From Flavobacteriaceae bacterium UBA1903 (lineage in GTDB: Bacteria > Bacteroidota > Bacteroidia > Flavobacteriales > Flavobacteriaceae): a stretch of DNA of 64,000 bases. Shown in pieces: positions 18,244-27,000 of this stretch. The position numbers were made by a program, and so were the translations under genes. Below the pieces are notes generated by a model. It saw nothing but the letters and a program-made list of their open reading frames with translations. It was not told the origin of the DNA and searched no databases. How positions within the stretch are numbered: the stretch's first letter is position 1; the number at the start of each line of letters is the position of its first letter. The stretch lies in assembly GCA_002337605.1 (NCBI GenBank), contig DDGL01000014.1:1-64000 (forward strand), given 5' to 3'.

Positions 18244-18370
18244 GTTATCTATTTCTGGATACAACCAGAATAGAATGTAGCACCTTCTCAAACTACTGTT
18301 CTAAGATAAACAGATTTTTAAGGGTTGCTAAGGCTTCACAGGGTCTAATCCCTCCGCCTTTCTTGATAAC
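18244..18370 (-). ncRNA. SAM-I (S-box) riboswitch ahead of the metH-metF operon
   Basis: Read on the minus strand, the segment starts GTTATCAAGAAAGGCGGAGG, continues GGATTAGACCC, TGTGAAGCCTTAGCAACC, then after a variable stem AAGGTGCTACATTCT and closes with AGATAAC, which pairs with the opening GTTATC as P1. These are the conserved joining regions and kink-turn of the SAM-I class. A near-consensus -7 element (TACTTTG, minus strand, about 18394-18400) lies just upstream. It would repress metH, the dehydratase, metF and possibly the PagL/GIN genes when SAM is high. Confidence 0.9.
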
Positions 18371-18435
18371 TCTCAGTACGTAATGAACTGGCACAAAGTA
18401 AAGGCATAAATTTTAAAATGCCAATGGTTTGCACA

Positions 18436-18861
18436 TTAATCTTTTGTTTTTCCTGCAACAAGGTCTGCCAGGGTTGTATTTTCGAAAATACTTAAATTGG
18501 TATCCCGCACTTTTACCATAAGGCTGTGAACACTACAAGCTTCTTCACTTGGGCAGTCATCACATTTTTCGTAAAAGTTAAGGCTTACACAGGGCACTAA
18601 GGCAATAGGGCCTTCGAGTACCCGTAAGACACTTGCAATTGTAATTTCCTCTGCAGGTTTTGCCAGAAAGTAGCCTCCTCCTTTTCCTTTTTTGGATTGT
18701 AAAATACCGGCTTTCTTCAAAATAAGTAAAATGCTTTCCAAAAACTTTTGAGAGATGTTTTCAGATTCAGAAATTACAACAATCTGTACCGGGTCTTCGC
18801 TATTTTCCCTGGCGAGGTACGAAAGTGCTTTTAGTCCGTATTTGGTTTTTCTGGATAGCAT
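18436..18861 (-). CDS. Rrf2 family transcriptional regulator with a cysteine cluster
   Basis: 141 residues with the Rrf2 winged-helix start (MLSRKTKYGLKALSYLAREN) and the family wing GKGGGYFLAKPAEEITI. A cluster C-x8-C-x2-C-x5-C occurs in CVSLNFYEKCDDCPSEEAC at about residues 94-112, in the place where IscR/NsrR-type members bind an Fe-S cluster, so iron-sulfur or redox sensing is plausible. It is the last gene of the metB-hom-osmC transcript, three bases after the osmC stop. Targets cannot be read from the window. Confidence 0.9.
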   Translation of the reverse strand: MLSRKTKYGLKALSYLARENSEDPVQIVVISESENISQKFLESILLILKKAGILQSKKGKGGGYFLAKPAEEITIASVLRVLEGPIALVPCVSLNFYEKCDDCPSEEACSVHSLMVKVRDTNLSIFENTTLADLVAGKTKD

Positions 18862-18864
18862 TGG

Positions 18865-19275
18865 TTATTTAATTTTTTCGCCGTTTACATACACATCATA
18901 CGTAATAGGCACTTGTGGCTCTAATGTTAAAGATACTGAACAATATTTTTCGAAACTAAGGTCTGCCGCTTTTTTTGCTTTTAACGGGGTTATCTTTCCT
19001 TCTAAAAAAATGGCTACGTGCATGGACGCAAAAGGTTTTGCCTGTGCAACTTCCTTACGCTCACCAGTTACCTCCATCCTGTAACTGGAAATCTCTTGTT
19101 TTTGCTTGGTAAGAATGGAAACGATGTCTACTGCGCTACAACCACCCACGCCCATTAAGAGTAGCTCCATGGGACTGGCTCCATTTTCTCCATTGTCTAT
19201 AGGTATGGGAACAGGATGTTTTCCTGTTCCCTGGAACCAATAGGCATTATTTTTTCTTTCTAGGGTTACCTTCAT
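18865..19275 (-). CDS. OsmC/Ohr family protein
   Basis: 136 residues of the OsmC-like fold. The two cysteines expected of the thiol-peroxidase active site are present, one in MGVGGCSAVDIVSIL near residue 46 and one in FEKYCSVSLTLEP near residue 112. OsmC/Ohr proteins reduce organic hydroperoxides, though several subfamilies have other or unknown roles. It lies two bases downstream of homoserine dehydrogenase and three bases upstream of the Rrf2 gene, in a transcript under a SAM-I riboswitch, suggesting a link to sulfur or thiol metabolism. Confidence 0.88.
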   Translation of the reverse strand: MKVTLERKNNAYWFQGTGKHPVPIPIDNGENGASPMELLLMGVGGCSAVDIVSILTKQKQEISSYRMEVTGERKEVAQAKPFASMHVAIFLEGKITPLKAKKAADLSFEKYCSVSLTLEPQVPITYDVYVNGEKIK

Positions 19276-19277
19276 CC

Positions 19278-20423
19278 TTAAGTTAGTTTAGTACATATTC
19301 GTAATACATCTCCAAATACACCACGGGCTGTGACGTTAGCACCAGCTCCGGCTCCCTGAATTACAATGGGGTTTACTCCGTAGCTCTCTGTGTAAATTTC
19401 AAAAAGTGAGTCATTTCCTTTTAACTGCCCTAACATACTGTTTTTAGGCGTTTCCTGCAAACCTACTTTTAAAATACCCCCATCTTCTTTGGACAAATCG
19501 CCATGAAGATCCCCCACATACCGGAGTACTGTGTCTTTTTTAAGGTTCTTCTTTTTAATTAAATAAGGGTGATCTAACTGATTCAGTTCTTTAAAAAATG
19601 TTTCTTTGTCTACATTTCTTAACGCTTTCGGGATAAGGTTTTGTACTGAAACATCCTCCAGCTCCACGCTTAGTTCTAATTCTCGCGCCAGGATGAGTAA
19701 TTTACGAGCTACATCCATCCCGCAAAGATCTTCCCGTGGGTCTGGCTCCGTAAATCCCTTTGCGATTGCCTTTGCAAGTACCTCACTAAAGGAACTACTT
19801 TTTTTTGAAAACTCATTAAAAATATAGCTTAGTGAACCCGAAAACACCCCCTTTATCCGGGTAATATTTTCACCAGACTGATGCAGAAGTCCAATGGTAT
19901 CTATTAAAGGCAAGCCAGCACCAACGTTGGTTTCGTACAAATAACTTTTGTTATAATCCTTTAACACCCCCCTCAACCCGCGATACTCTTCCCAGCTGTT
20001 TGTATTCTTATGCTTATTTGAAGATACCAAGTGGAACCCATTTTTCACTAACAGTTCATAGTTTTTGGTAAAGGCAGCATCTGCAGTATTGTCTATTGCG
20101 ATTAAATTTTCCAGCTTGTTGTGATGAGCGAAGGAAATAACATCTCCTACCGAATAGGAACTACCCTTGCTCCTTTTATCTTGCTCCCAATGGGTGTCGA
20201 TTCCATTTTTCTGGAACAACGCCCTGGTTGAATTGGCCACCACAAAAACTACCAGCTCTATGTTTTTATTTTTTAAAAGCTGCGTTTGTCGTTTAAACAA
20301 TTGATCTAAAAATGCTTTCCCTACCGTGCCATGACCAAAAATAGCCAGGTGAATACGCCGTGTTTGAAGTGCAGCTATGTCTATTTTGTTTTCCTCTGAA
20401 ATTTCTAAAATTGTTGTACTCAT
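19278..20423 (-). CDS. hom: Homoserine dehydrogenase
   Basis: About 381 residues, monofunctional (no aspartokinase part), reducing aspartate semialdehyde to homoserine for methionine and threonine. The nucleotide-binding loop IFGHGTVGKAFLDQL, the substrate region YETNVGAGLPLIDTI, GVFSGSLSYIFNEF and the catalytic region EPDPREDLCGMDVARKLLI are all intact. The ATG at 20423 is preferred to the frame start at 20444, which would overlap the metB-like gene and add seven unlikely residues. It follows that gene with a 10-base gap and precedes osmC by two bases. Confidence 0.93.
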   Translation of the reverse strand: MSTTILEISEENKIDIAALQTRRIHLAIFGHGTVGKAFLDQLFKRQTQLLKNKNIELVVFVVANSTRALFQKNGIDTHWEQDKRSKGSSYSVGDVISFAHHNKLENLIAIDNTADAAFTKNYELLVKNGFHLVSSNKHKNTNSWEEYRGLRGVLKDYNKSYLYETNVGAGLPLIDTIGLLHQSGENITRIKGVFSGSLSYIFNEFSKKSSSFSEVLAKAIAKGFTEPDPREDLCGMDVARKLLILARELELSVELEDVSVQNLIPKALRNVDKETFFKELNQLDHPYLIKKKNLKKDTVLRYVGDLHGDLSKEDGGILKVGLQETPKNSMLGQLKGNDSLFEIYTESYGVNPIVIQGAGAGANVTARGVFGDVLRICTKLT

Positions 20424-20433
20424 TTTTAAAAAG

Positions 20434-21603
20434 TTATGATGCAAATGGTGCAGGTGAAACTTCAGTTATTTTGAAAGCCTGTGCAAGATCCTGTACTAAA
20501 TCGTCTGCATTTTCAATACCACAAGAAAGACGAATGAGCGAATCTTTAATACCAGCCTGTATTCTTTTTTCTCTGGGCACACTGGCGTGGGTCATTTGTG
20601 GCGGATGACAAAGCAGGCTCTTTACACCTCCTAAACTTTCAGCTAGTTTAAAATAGTTGGTTGCGGTTACAAAGGCATTTGCAGCATCTACCGTATCGTT
20701 TTTTAAACTGAAGGATACTATGCCACCAAAAAGACCGCTTTGTTGTTGTTTGGCAATTTTATGGTTTTTATGTGTTGGTAATCCCGGGAAATAGACCTCA
20801 GAAACCGCATCGTTTTGCACTAAAAACTCAGCTACTTTTTGAGCATTTTCACATTGCTTTCTATACCGGATATCTAATGTTTCAATTCCCCGAATGGTCA
20901 AGAAACAGTCCCAGGGTCCTAAAATTCCGCCGGAAGCATTCTGCACAAATTTTATCTTTTCTGAAAACACTTTGTCTTTTGTTACTACCAATCCTGCTAC
21001 TAGATCGCTATGCCCCCCAATGTATTTAGTACCGCTATGAATTACAATATCTGCCCCCAAATTTAATGGCTGTTGAGCAATAGGACTTGCGAATGTGTTA
21101 TCTACAACCAAAAACGCATGTACACTCTTAGCAATTTTTGAAATAGCTCTAATATCTGAAACTTTTAACGTAGGGTTGGTGGGAGATTCTATCCAGATAC
21201 ACTTTGTTTTAGTACTTACTGCATTGGCTACGTTTTCCACATTGGTAGTATCTACATACTTAATTTCAACACCCAATATTTCATAGACATGCGTAAATAG
21301 ACGGTAGGCACCACCGTAGATATCGTCCACAGCGACAATCTCATCACCTGCAGAAAGTAATTTTAGCACACTATCTATAGCCGCTAAGCCTGTTGCAAAT
21401 GCAAACGCGTTATCCCCTCCTTCAAGTTGGGCGACCACGTCTTCTAAAACTTTGCGGGTTGGATTGTTACTTCTTGCATAATCATATCCTTTGTTAACGC
21501 CTGGCGCTTCCTGGATAAAAGTTGATGTTTGGTACACAGGCACCGAAATTGCGCCCGTTAACGGGTCGCTTGGAATGGAATGAATAATTTTTGTTGCACT
21601 CAT
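20434..21603 (-). CDS. metB: Cystathionine gamma-synthase / homocysteine synthase-like PLP enzyme
   Basis: 389 residues of the Cys/Met-metabolism PLP family (fold type I). The cofactor lysine is in HSGTKYIGGHSD, the activating tyrosine and arginine in YDYARSNNPTRKVLE, and the C-terminal SLGGVKSLLCHPPQMTHAS and LIRLSCGIENADDL are typical. It converts an acylated homoserine with cysteine (or sulfide) to cystathionine (or homocysteine); the subfamilies gamma-synthase, gamma-lyase and sulfhydrylase cannot be separated with certainty by eye. It is the first gene after a SAM-I riboswitch and heads the metB-hom-osmC-rrf2 transcript. Confidence 0.88.
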   Translation of the reverse strand: MSATKIIHSIPSDPLTGAISVPVYQTSTFIQEAPGVNKGYDYARSNNPTRKVLEDVVAQLEGGDNAFAFATGLAAIDSVLKLLSAGDEIVAVDDIYGGAYRLFTHVYEILGVEIKYVDTTNVENVANAVSTKTKCIWIESPTNPTLKVSDIRAISKIAKSVHAFLVVDNTFASPIAQQPLNLGADIVIHSGTKYIGGHSDLVAGLVVTKDKVFSEKIKFVQNASGGILGPWDCFLTIRGIETLDIRYRKQCENAQKVAEFLVQNDAVSEVYFPGLPTHKNHKIAKQQQSGLFGGIVSFSLKNDTVDAANAFVTATNYFKLAESLGGVKSLLCHPPQMTHASVPREKRIQAGIKDSLIRLSCGIENADDLVQDLAQAFKITEVSPAPFAS

Positions 21604-21699
21604 TTTTCTAGTTTTTTGAGTTAATAAAAGATTAAAACAAAAGCCAAATGCGCCTTATGGCGTACTCTTTTAGAAAAATTGTTAGTAAGAAGTGAGTCC

Positions 21700-21724
21700 C
21701 TATAGTTTCAGGAAGAAACTATAG
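21700..21724 (-). promoter_or_regulatory. Hairpin after the metB SAM-I aptamer
   Basis: A perfect 10-bp hairpin (CTATAGTTTC, five-base loop, GAAACTATAG) begins six bases after the 3' strand of riboswitch stem P1. It may be part of the expression platform, but no uridine run follows directly, so a simple Rho-independent terminator is not evident. The rest of the leader to the metB start (21604-21699) shows only a weak GCGCC/GGCG stem. Confidence 0.45.
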
Positions 21725-21730
21725 TTTGTC

Positions 21731-21834
21731 GTTATCTATCTCCAGCTACGCTGGTGTAGAATGTAGCACCTTTCCAATAGTTGGCAGGTTGCTAAGGCTT
21801 CAAAGGGTCTAATCCCTCCACCTTTCTTGATAAC
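21731..21834 (-). ncRNA. SAM-I (S-box) riboswitch ahead of metB-hom-osmC-rrf2
   Basis: On the minus strand the segment opens GTTATCAAGAAAGGTGGAGG, continues with GGATTAGACCC, TTTGAAGCCTTAGCAACC, then AAGGTGCTACATTCT and a P4 stem (ACACCAGC-GTA-GCTGGAG), and closes AGATAAC to complete P1. It is nearly identical in the core to the copy at 18244-18370, with a shorter P3. About 127 bases separate it from the metB start. High SAM should lower homocysteine synthesis. Confidence 0.92.
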
Positions 21835-21953
21835 AATTCAATAAAGATTTGAACTTTGTGAGCACAAATATTGCGAAAGAGAATGGAGAATTCCAAATTA
21901 AAGTTGGTATTTTTCAGCCATTATTCTTTTTTAACAAACTTAATCAACTGACT

Positions 21954-22481
21954 ATGAAGTTTTTATTTAGCATTATTTTTTGTCTATTTTTTTCTGCTTC
22001 AGCAATTTCACAAGATAAATCAATAGACTTTCCAGATGATTTCTTCGGAATTTATAAAGGAAATCTTCATATTTCTTCTGAAAAAGGAAATCAAAACATC
22101 CCGATGGAATTTCATTTATTGGCAACAGATTCGGTTGGAACATATGCCTATACATTAGTCTATGGCGAAGGGGAAACAAAGCAAGTTCGCAGGTATACAT
22201 TCATTGAAAAAAGCAAAGAAAAAGGAACGTATGTAGTGGATGAAAACAATGGAATATTGATGGACACCAAGGTGATTGACAACAAAATGTACACCCTCTT
22301 TGAGGTACAAGGAAACCTGCTTACAACCTTTATAACTTTTGAATCCGGCTATTTGGATTTTGAAATTATTTTTTCACCAACCTCCAAACAAACAACAACT
22401 TACACTGAAAATGAAGAGAAAATTGAAGTGATTTCACACCCAATTACAACAGTTCAAAGAGCTGTATTACAAAAACAATAG
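21954..22481 (+). CDS. Secreted protein of unknown function
   Basis: About 175 residues from the ATG at 21954, which begins a signal peptide (MKFLFSIIFCLFFSASAISQ); the longer frame from 21849 would start within the upstream riboswitch leader region. The mature part is beta-rich with FGIYKGNLHI, IPMEFHLL and a run of short strands, resembling small lipocalin-like envelope proteins, but I do not recognise a named family. It stands between the divergent metB transcript and metK, and is not obviously part of either. Confidence 0.7.
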   Translation: MKFLFSIIFCLFFSASAISQDKSIDFPDDFFGIYKGNLHISSEKGNQNIPMEFHLLATDSVGTYAYTLVYGEGETKQVRRYTFIEKSKEKGTYVVDENNGILMDTKVIDNKMYTLFEVQGNLLTTFITFESGYLDFEIIFSPTSKQTTTYTENEEKIEVISHPITTVQRAVLQKQ

Positions 22482-22508
22482 AATCTTTTCTAATTGTAAT
22501 TCTTATTG

Positions 22509-22516
22509 TACCTTTG
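22509..22516 (+). promoter_or_regulatory. Bacteroidota -7 promoter element for metK
   Basis: TACCTTTG matches TAnnTTTG exactly. Transcription would begin about at 22521, which is the first base of the SAM-II-like aptamer, so the aptamer would form the 5' end of the metK mRNA. Confidence 0.7.
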
Positions 22517-22520
22517 CACC

Positions 22521-22600
22521 GATTAAGAGGAAAGATTTGACTGATTGCAACCTCTTCTGGAAGTTTAAAATTTCAGAATAAAAAATGCTAAAGGCAGTGC
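22521..22600 (+). ncRNA. SAM-II-type riboswitch ahead of metK
   Basis: AAGAGG (22525-22530) pairs with CCTCTT (22551-22556) as P1. Between them lies GATTTGACTGATTGCAA, which matches the SAM-II core GATTT-n-AC-n-TTGCA. After P1 come an A-rich stretch and TGCTAAAGG (22586-22594), the conserved 3' strand of the SAM-II pseudoknot. The loop carries an extra 6-bp hairpin (CTGGAA 22557-22562 with TTTCAG 22571-22576), unusual for the compact class. The aptamer ends about 65 bases before the metK ATG. Class assignment is from motif reading, not a covariance search. Confidence 0.75.
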
Positions 22601-22665
22601 AAACTACCTTCGACGTTTTCGTCAAATCTCCCTCGACCACATTTTTAAAATTTAAACAATAAGCA

Positions 22666-23922
22666 ATGGCGTATTTATTTACTTCAGAAAGTGTTTCTGA
22701 AGGACATCCAGACAAAGTAGCAGATCAAATTAGTGATGCGCTTATAGACAATTTTTTAGCGTTTGACCCACAAAGTAAAGTGGCGTGTGAAACACTTGTA
22801 ACTACAGGGCAGGTAGTATTGGCGGGAGAGGTTAAGAGTAATGTCTACTTAGATGTCCAAAAAATTGCTCGTGACGTTATAAACAACATTGGATACACCA
22901 AAGGAGAATATCAGTTTGATGGAAATTCTTGCGGTGTTCTTTCGGCCATTCACGAACAGAGTGACGATATTAACCGAGGAGTAGACCGTGCCAGCAAAGA
23001 GGAGCAGGGAGCCGGAGACCAGGGAATGATGTTTGGTTATGCAACCAAAGAGACCGAAAACTATATGCCATTGGCATTGGATCTTTCCCATAGAATCTTG
23101 AAGGAATTGGCAGCGCTTCGTCGCGAAGAAAACGAAATTAAGTATTTACGCCCGGACTCAAAAAGCCAGGTAACTATTGAATACAATGATGACAATACCC
23201 CCGTACGTATTGATTCCATTGTAGTTTCTACCCAACACGACGAGTTTGACAGTGATGACGATGCGATGCTGACAAAAATTAAAAAAGATATTGTTGAAGT
23301 TTTAATTCCACGCGTAAAAGCTCAACTTCATCCAGAAATTGCAGCTTTGTTTACAGATCATATTAAATACCACATTAATCCTACCGGAAAGTTTGTAATT
23401 GGCGGACCACACGGGGACACAGGGCTTACGGGTCGCAAAATTATTGTAGATACGTATGGTGGAAAAGGAGCACACGGTGGTGGTGCTTTTAGCGGAAAAG
23501 ACCCAAGTAAGGTAGATCGTTCTGCTGCCTATGCAACCAGACATATTGCCAAAAACATGGTAGCAGCGGGTATTGCAAATGAAATCCTGGTTCAAGTAAG
23601 CTACGCAATTGGCGTTGTTGAACCTATGGCAATTTTTGTAGATACGTACGGTACCAGCAAAGTGGCTATGTCGGACGGCGAAATTGCTAAAAAAATAGCA
23701 CAAATTTTTGATATGCGACCCGCAGCTATTGAAGAACGTTTAAAGTTGCGTCAACCTATGTATTCTGAAACTGCTGCGTATGGCCATATGGGAAGACAAA
23801 ATGAGGTAGTAACGAAAACCTTTGACATCCCTAATGCCGAAAGCAAAACATTAGAGGTAGAATTATTTACGTGGGAAAAATTAGACTATGTTGATAAAAT
23901 AAAATCAGCTTTTAATAACTAG
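22666..23922 (+). CDS. metK: S-adenosylmethionine synthetase
   Basis: 418 residues, making SAM from methionine and ATP. The ATP site GHPDKVADQISDALID is near residue 14, the GGHPDTG-like loop appears as IGGPHGDTGLTGRKI, and the phosphate loop GGGAFSGKDPSKVDRSAAY is intact. It is longer than the E. coli enzyme (384 residues), as usual in Bacteroidota. It has its own promoter and a SAM-II-like leader, and is followed by a strong terminator, so it forms a single-gene transcript next to the SAM-I-controlled methionine operons. Confidence 0.97.
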   Translation: MAYLFTSESVSEGHPDKVADQISDALIDNFLAFDPQSKVACETLVTTGQVVLAGEVKSNVYLDVQKIARDVINNIGYTKGEYQFDGNSCGVLSAIHEQSDDINRGVDRASKEEQGAGDQGMMFGYATKETENYMPLALDLSHRILKELAALRREENEIKYLRPDSKSQVTIEYNDDNTPVRIDSIVVSTQHDEFDSDDDAMLTKIKKDIVEVLIPRVKAQLHPEIAALFTDHIKYHINPTGKFVIGGPHGDTGLTGRKIIVDTYGGKGAHGGGAFSGKDPSKVDRSAAYATRHIAKNMVAAGIANEILVQVSYAIGVVEPMAIFVDTYGTSKVAMSDGEIAKKIAQIFDMRPAAIEERLKLRQPMYSETAAYGHMGRQNEVVTKTFDIPNAESKTLEVELFTWEKLDYVDKIKSAFNN

Positions 23923-23945
23923 ACACCCCTCGGGTTTCCAACAAT

Positions 23946-23984
23946 AAAAAGGTCCTTATTAAAATTAATAAGGACCTTTTTTTA
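23946..23984. terminator. Bidirectional Rho-independent terminator after metK
   Basis: A perfect 10-bp stem (GGTCCTTATT, 23951-23960, with AATAAGGACC, 23967-23976) with a six-base loop, flanked by five A and seven T, works in both directions. It separates convergent metK and the S8 protease gene. Confidence 0.92.
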
Positions 23985-24001
23985 TTAGAAAATTGTACCT
24001 T

Positions 24002-27000
24002 TTATTTTTTCACGATACGTTTTACCGCACTCCCTTGTGGCGTGGTGATCTCGACAAAGTATACCGCTGTATGTAGTGCGGACATATCTAATTGGTACGT
24101 CTGAACACCGTTCAACTTCTTGTTGGCAATCTGTCTACCCAACACATCGTATACTTTTACTGCTTCTAATTGGCTACCTGCACTCACAATATTTAACATA
24201 CTGCTTGTTGGGTTAGGGTATACAGCAATGCCTTCCATAGATGCCTGGCTGGTACCCAATACCTCTTCATCATGTTCAAATACTACTGTAAATCTTCGAT
24301 CTTGCGCAGCAATTCCGCTTCTAAAACTGTACTCCTCCTGTGTAAGGTCTGTAAGGATATTCAGTTCAGTATCATACAGGTAAATTGCTCTGTTCTCTAG
24401 ATTAGCACCTTCAAAATTAGACAAGCTTATCGTATAGCTCGTCTCTTCTTCCAGTAGTGTTGAAAATCCTACGGGTATTTTTATATGGTCTCTAAACGCT
24501 TCTCTTGTCTGGATGGACAGGCGTTTGTCTCCTGTCTCCAGTTGGGAATAAATAGACACACTACACGCCAGGCGATCTGTGTCGTATCCGTTATCAATTC
24601 CCGAAGTGGCAAGGGGATTAAATCCTATCATTAAGTTATTTGCTAATTGATATGTATCACTTTCAATGCGCAGCCAGAGACGATCTACTTCTTCTTCATA
24701 TGTTCGTAGCGTTGTGTTGCCGGTAGTGAGTCTCATATTGTTCGTGAAATCTACCATCCCATTCGCAACTGCCTTTACAGCAAACCCTTGACCTGTTGAA
24801 ATTACATTACTTGGAATGTTTAAGGGGTCGTCATTATTTGCAGCAATACCGCCACCAAAATTACGAATGGAAACATCGTCCATATCAAACTTCAGGCCTT
24901 CTCCTGGAATAATGACACTTGGTGGAGTAAGGTGCTCCCAAAAGAACAACTCGTTTAATCCGTTGTCTTGTATAAACTGGTCTCCATCTATCGCACTTGC
25001 GTAGGGGTTGGCATAAGCATTGGGAGTTCCTGCAGGGCTATTAACGTTATTGTATATTTTTGTACGACTTACCGTACCATTATTGAGGGTTCCTTCACTA
25101 TACGTCATATCGTATGAAATACCAGCCGGGTCACCATACCCTGTTTGAGGACGCACTATATATCCTTCACCCGGATTAATGGTACCTGTATATGTTGTCC
25201 AGAAATCTCCTTCCAAATCACTAAAATTGGTTGCACCCTGAGGAATGTTTGGGTGTGTATTAGGGTTAAAGCTATTAGGAGCGTGATCCAACACTAAAAA
25301 GGCATCTGTAAACACTCCGTTACGTGTCTCTAAATCCATGGGACTTCCCATCACCATAAAAGCACGTTGCTGGAGCACTGGCGTTGTTACATGCACATTT
25401 ATGACTGCTCCTGTCCCAGTATTTTTGTTTACCACTGCATTAGGATTTACTTGCACTACATTTGCCGTGTGCGCTACGATAAGTGTCCCGTCTACATTAA
25501 TATCATTTTGTATACGAATGTAATGCCCAGCATCTACGGTAAGTATTTGGTTGTCGCTAATAATAAGTTCGCAAGCTTCAATATCTCCGTCATCAACTGT
25601 ATCGTATGTTCCATTTATCACAGCCGCATCAATATTTGTAGGTGCAGATGGACTCCAGCTGGTTCCGTTCCAGGTTTTAGTAATCCCAGGACAACTGATA
25701 AATGCATGCTGACGTCCAAAATAGAAATCTCCATCTGTCCCTGTAAAATTACCTGTTAATGCTGTATGAGTCCCAAAAGCATCAACTGTAGCTACTACAA
25801 CATCTTCTAAGACTCCTCCAGATTCACGGCCAATATACATTGAATAGGTACCAGGGTTATTTCCTGAAGCCACTTCCCAACCTCCAAGTTCAGCTGCATC
25901 AATATAAAAAGTAATATCGATATCGCCACTACCTATACTGTTCGAAGGTGTTAGACTGAAACGTTTATCCAATACCTGATTTAAACCTGTGCTACCGCTG
26001 TACCCTTGTGCTCCTGTTCCTGCTCTTGAAACTGCTACAGAAGTACAACCATAATCATCGGTTTGATTATTTAAAATAACTGCCATGACATCTCCAGTTG
26101 TGGTATCGGTACTATAGGCAGTTCCGGCATCATTTATATTTAATTGGTCTGCAGTTCCTGTATTCACAGCAGTTTGTACAGCAAGCTCACTCATTGCAAC
26201 TACTTGAATATCATCCACAGCCATACCGTATAACCAGCCACCACCATCGTTATAGCGAAATTGAACCATAACCTGAGAGTTTCCTATGTAAGGTGTCATA
26301 TCTACCGTTACGCCTTGCATCCACGGTGTTGTATAACTACCCCCACCATTGTTTACCGATGTATTGGTTAAGTTTAACACCGAAGTAAATGTGGCTCCGT
26401 TGTTTATACTTATTAAAACGTCTCCAACTTCCGGATCAATAGCTGCAAAAGCGTGATCGAACGTTAGTGCTGCAGAAACATAAGTTCCAGATAAATCGAT
26501 TACAGTTGTAGTTAATAGATCGTTGCTTTTGTCACAATTACAAGCATCATCGTTTGTAAATGCAAAGTTGGTAGCATTCCCTGAAGTATCCCAAAATCCA
26601 CTGCTAGCACCTGCGGTATTTGCTACGCCCCAGGCATCTACTGGAGTTCCCCCTAAATCGCTCTGGTTTGTAGTCACATTATAAGGTCCACCTCCATCAA
26701 AGTTTTCTGAAAAAAGTACATTGCTTACCGTTGGAGTTATTGCTGTATCATCATTGGTGATTGTTAAAGTAAAAGTATCTAAAGAGGTATTCGCAACGGC
26801 ATCACCTCCATTTGGGTTTACTGTAAAATCTACTACCACAGTTTCATTGCCTTCAACAAATCCATCTTCGTATACACGTACTATCATATTTTGTGTAGTC
26901 GTATTTCCTGCCAGAAATGTTACACTGGACGTTTGTAAGTCGAAGTCTGATCCCGTTGTAGCTGTACTACTTCCATTCACTGTAAAATTAACATCTGCAT

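Noticed and set aside
21849..21953. N-terminal extension of the secreted protein at 21954
   Set aside because: The extension precedes an obvious signal peptide and overlaps the intergenic control region; the ATG at 21954 is better.
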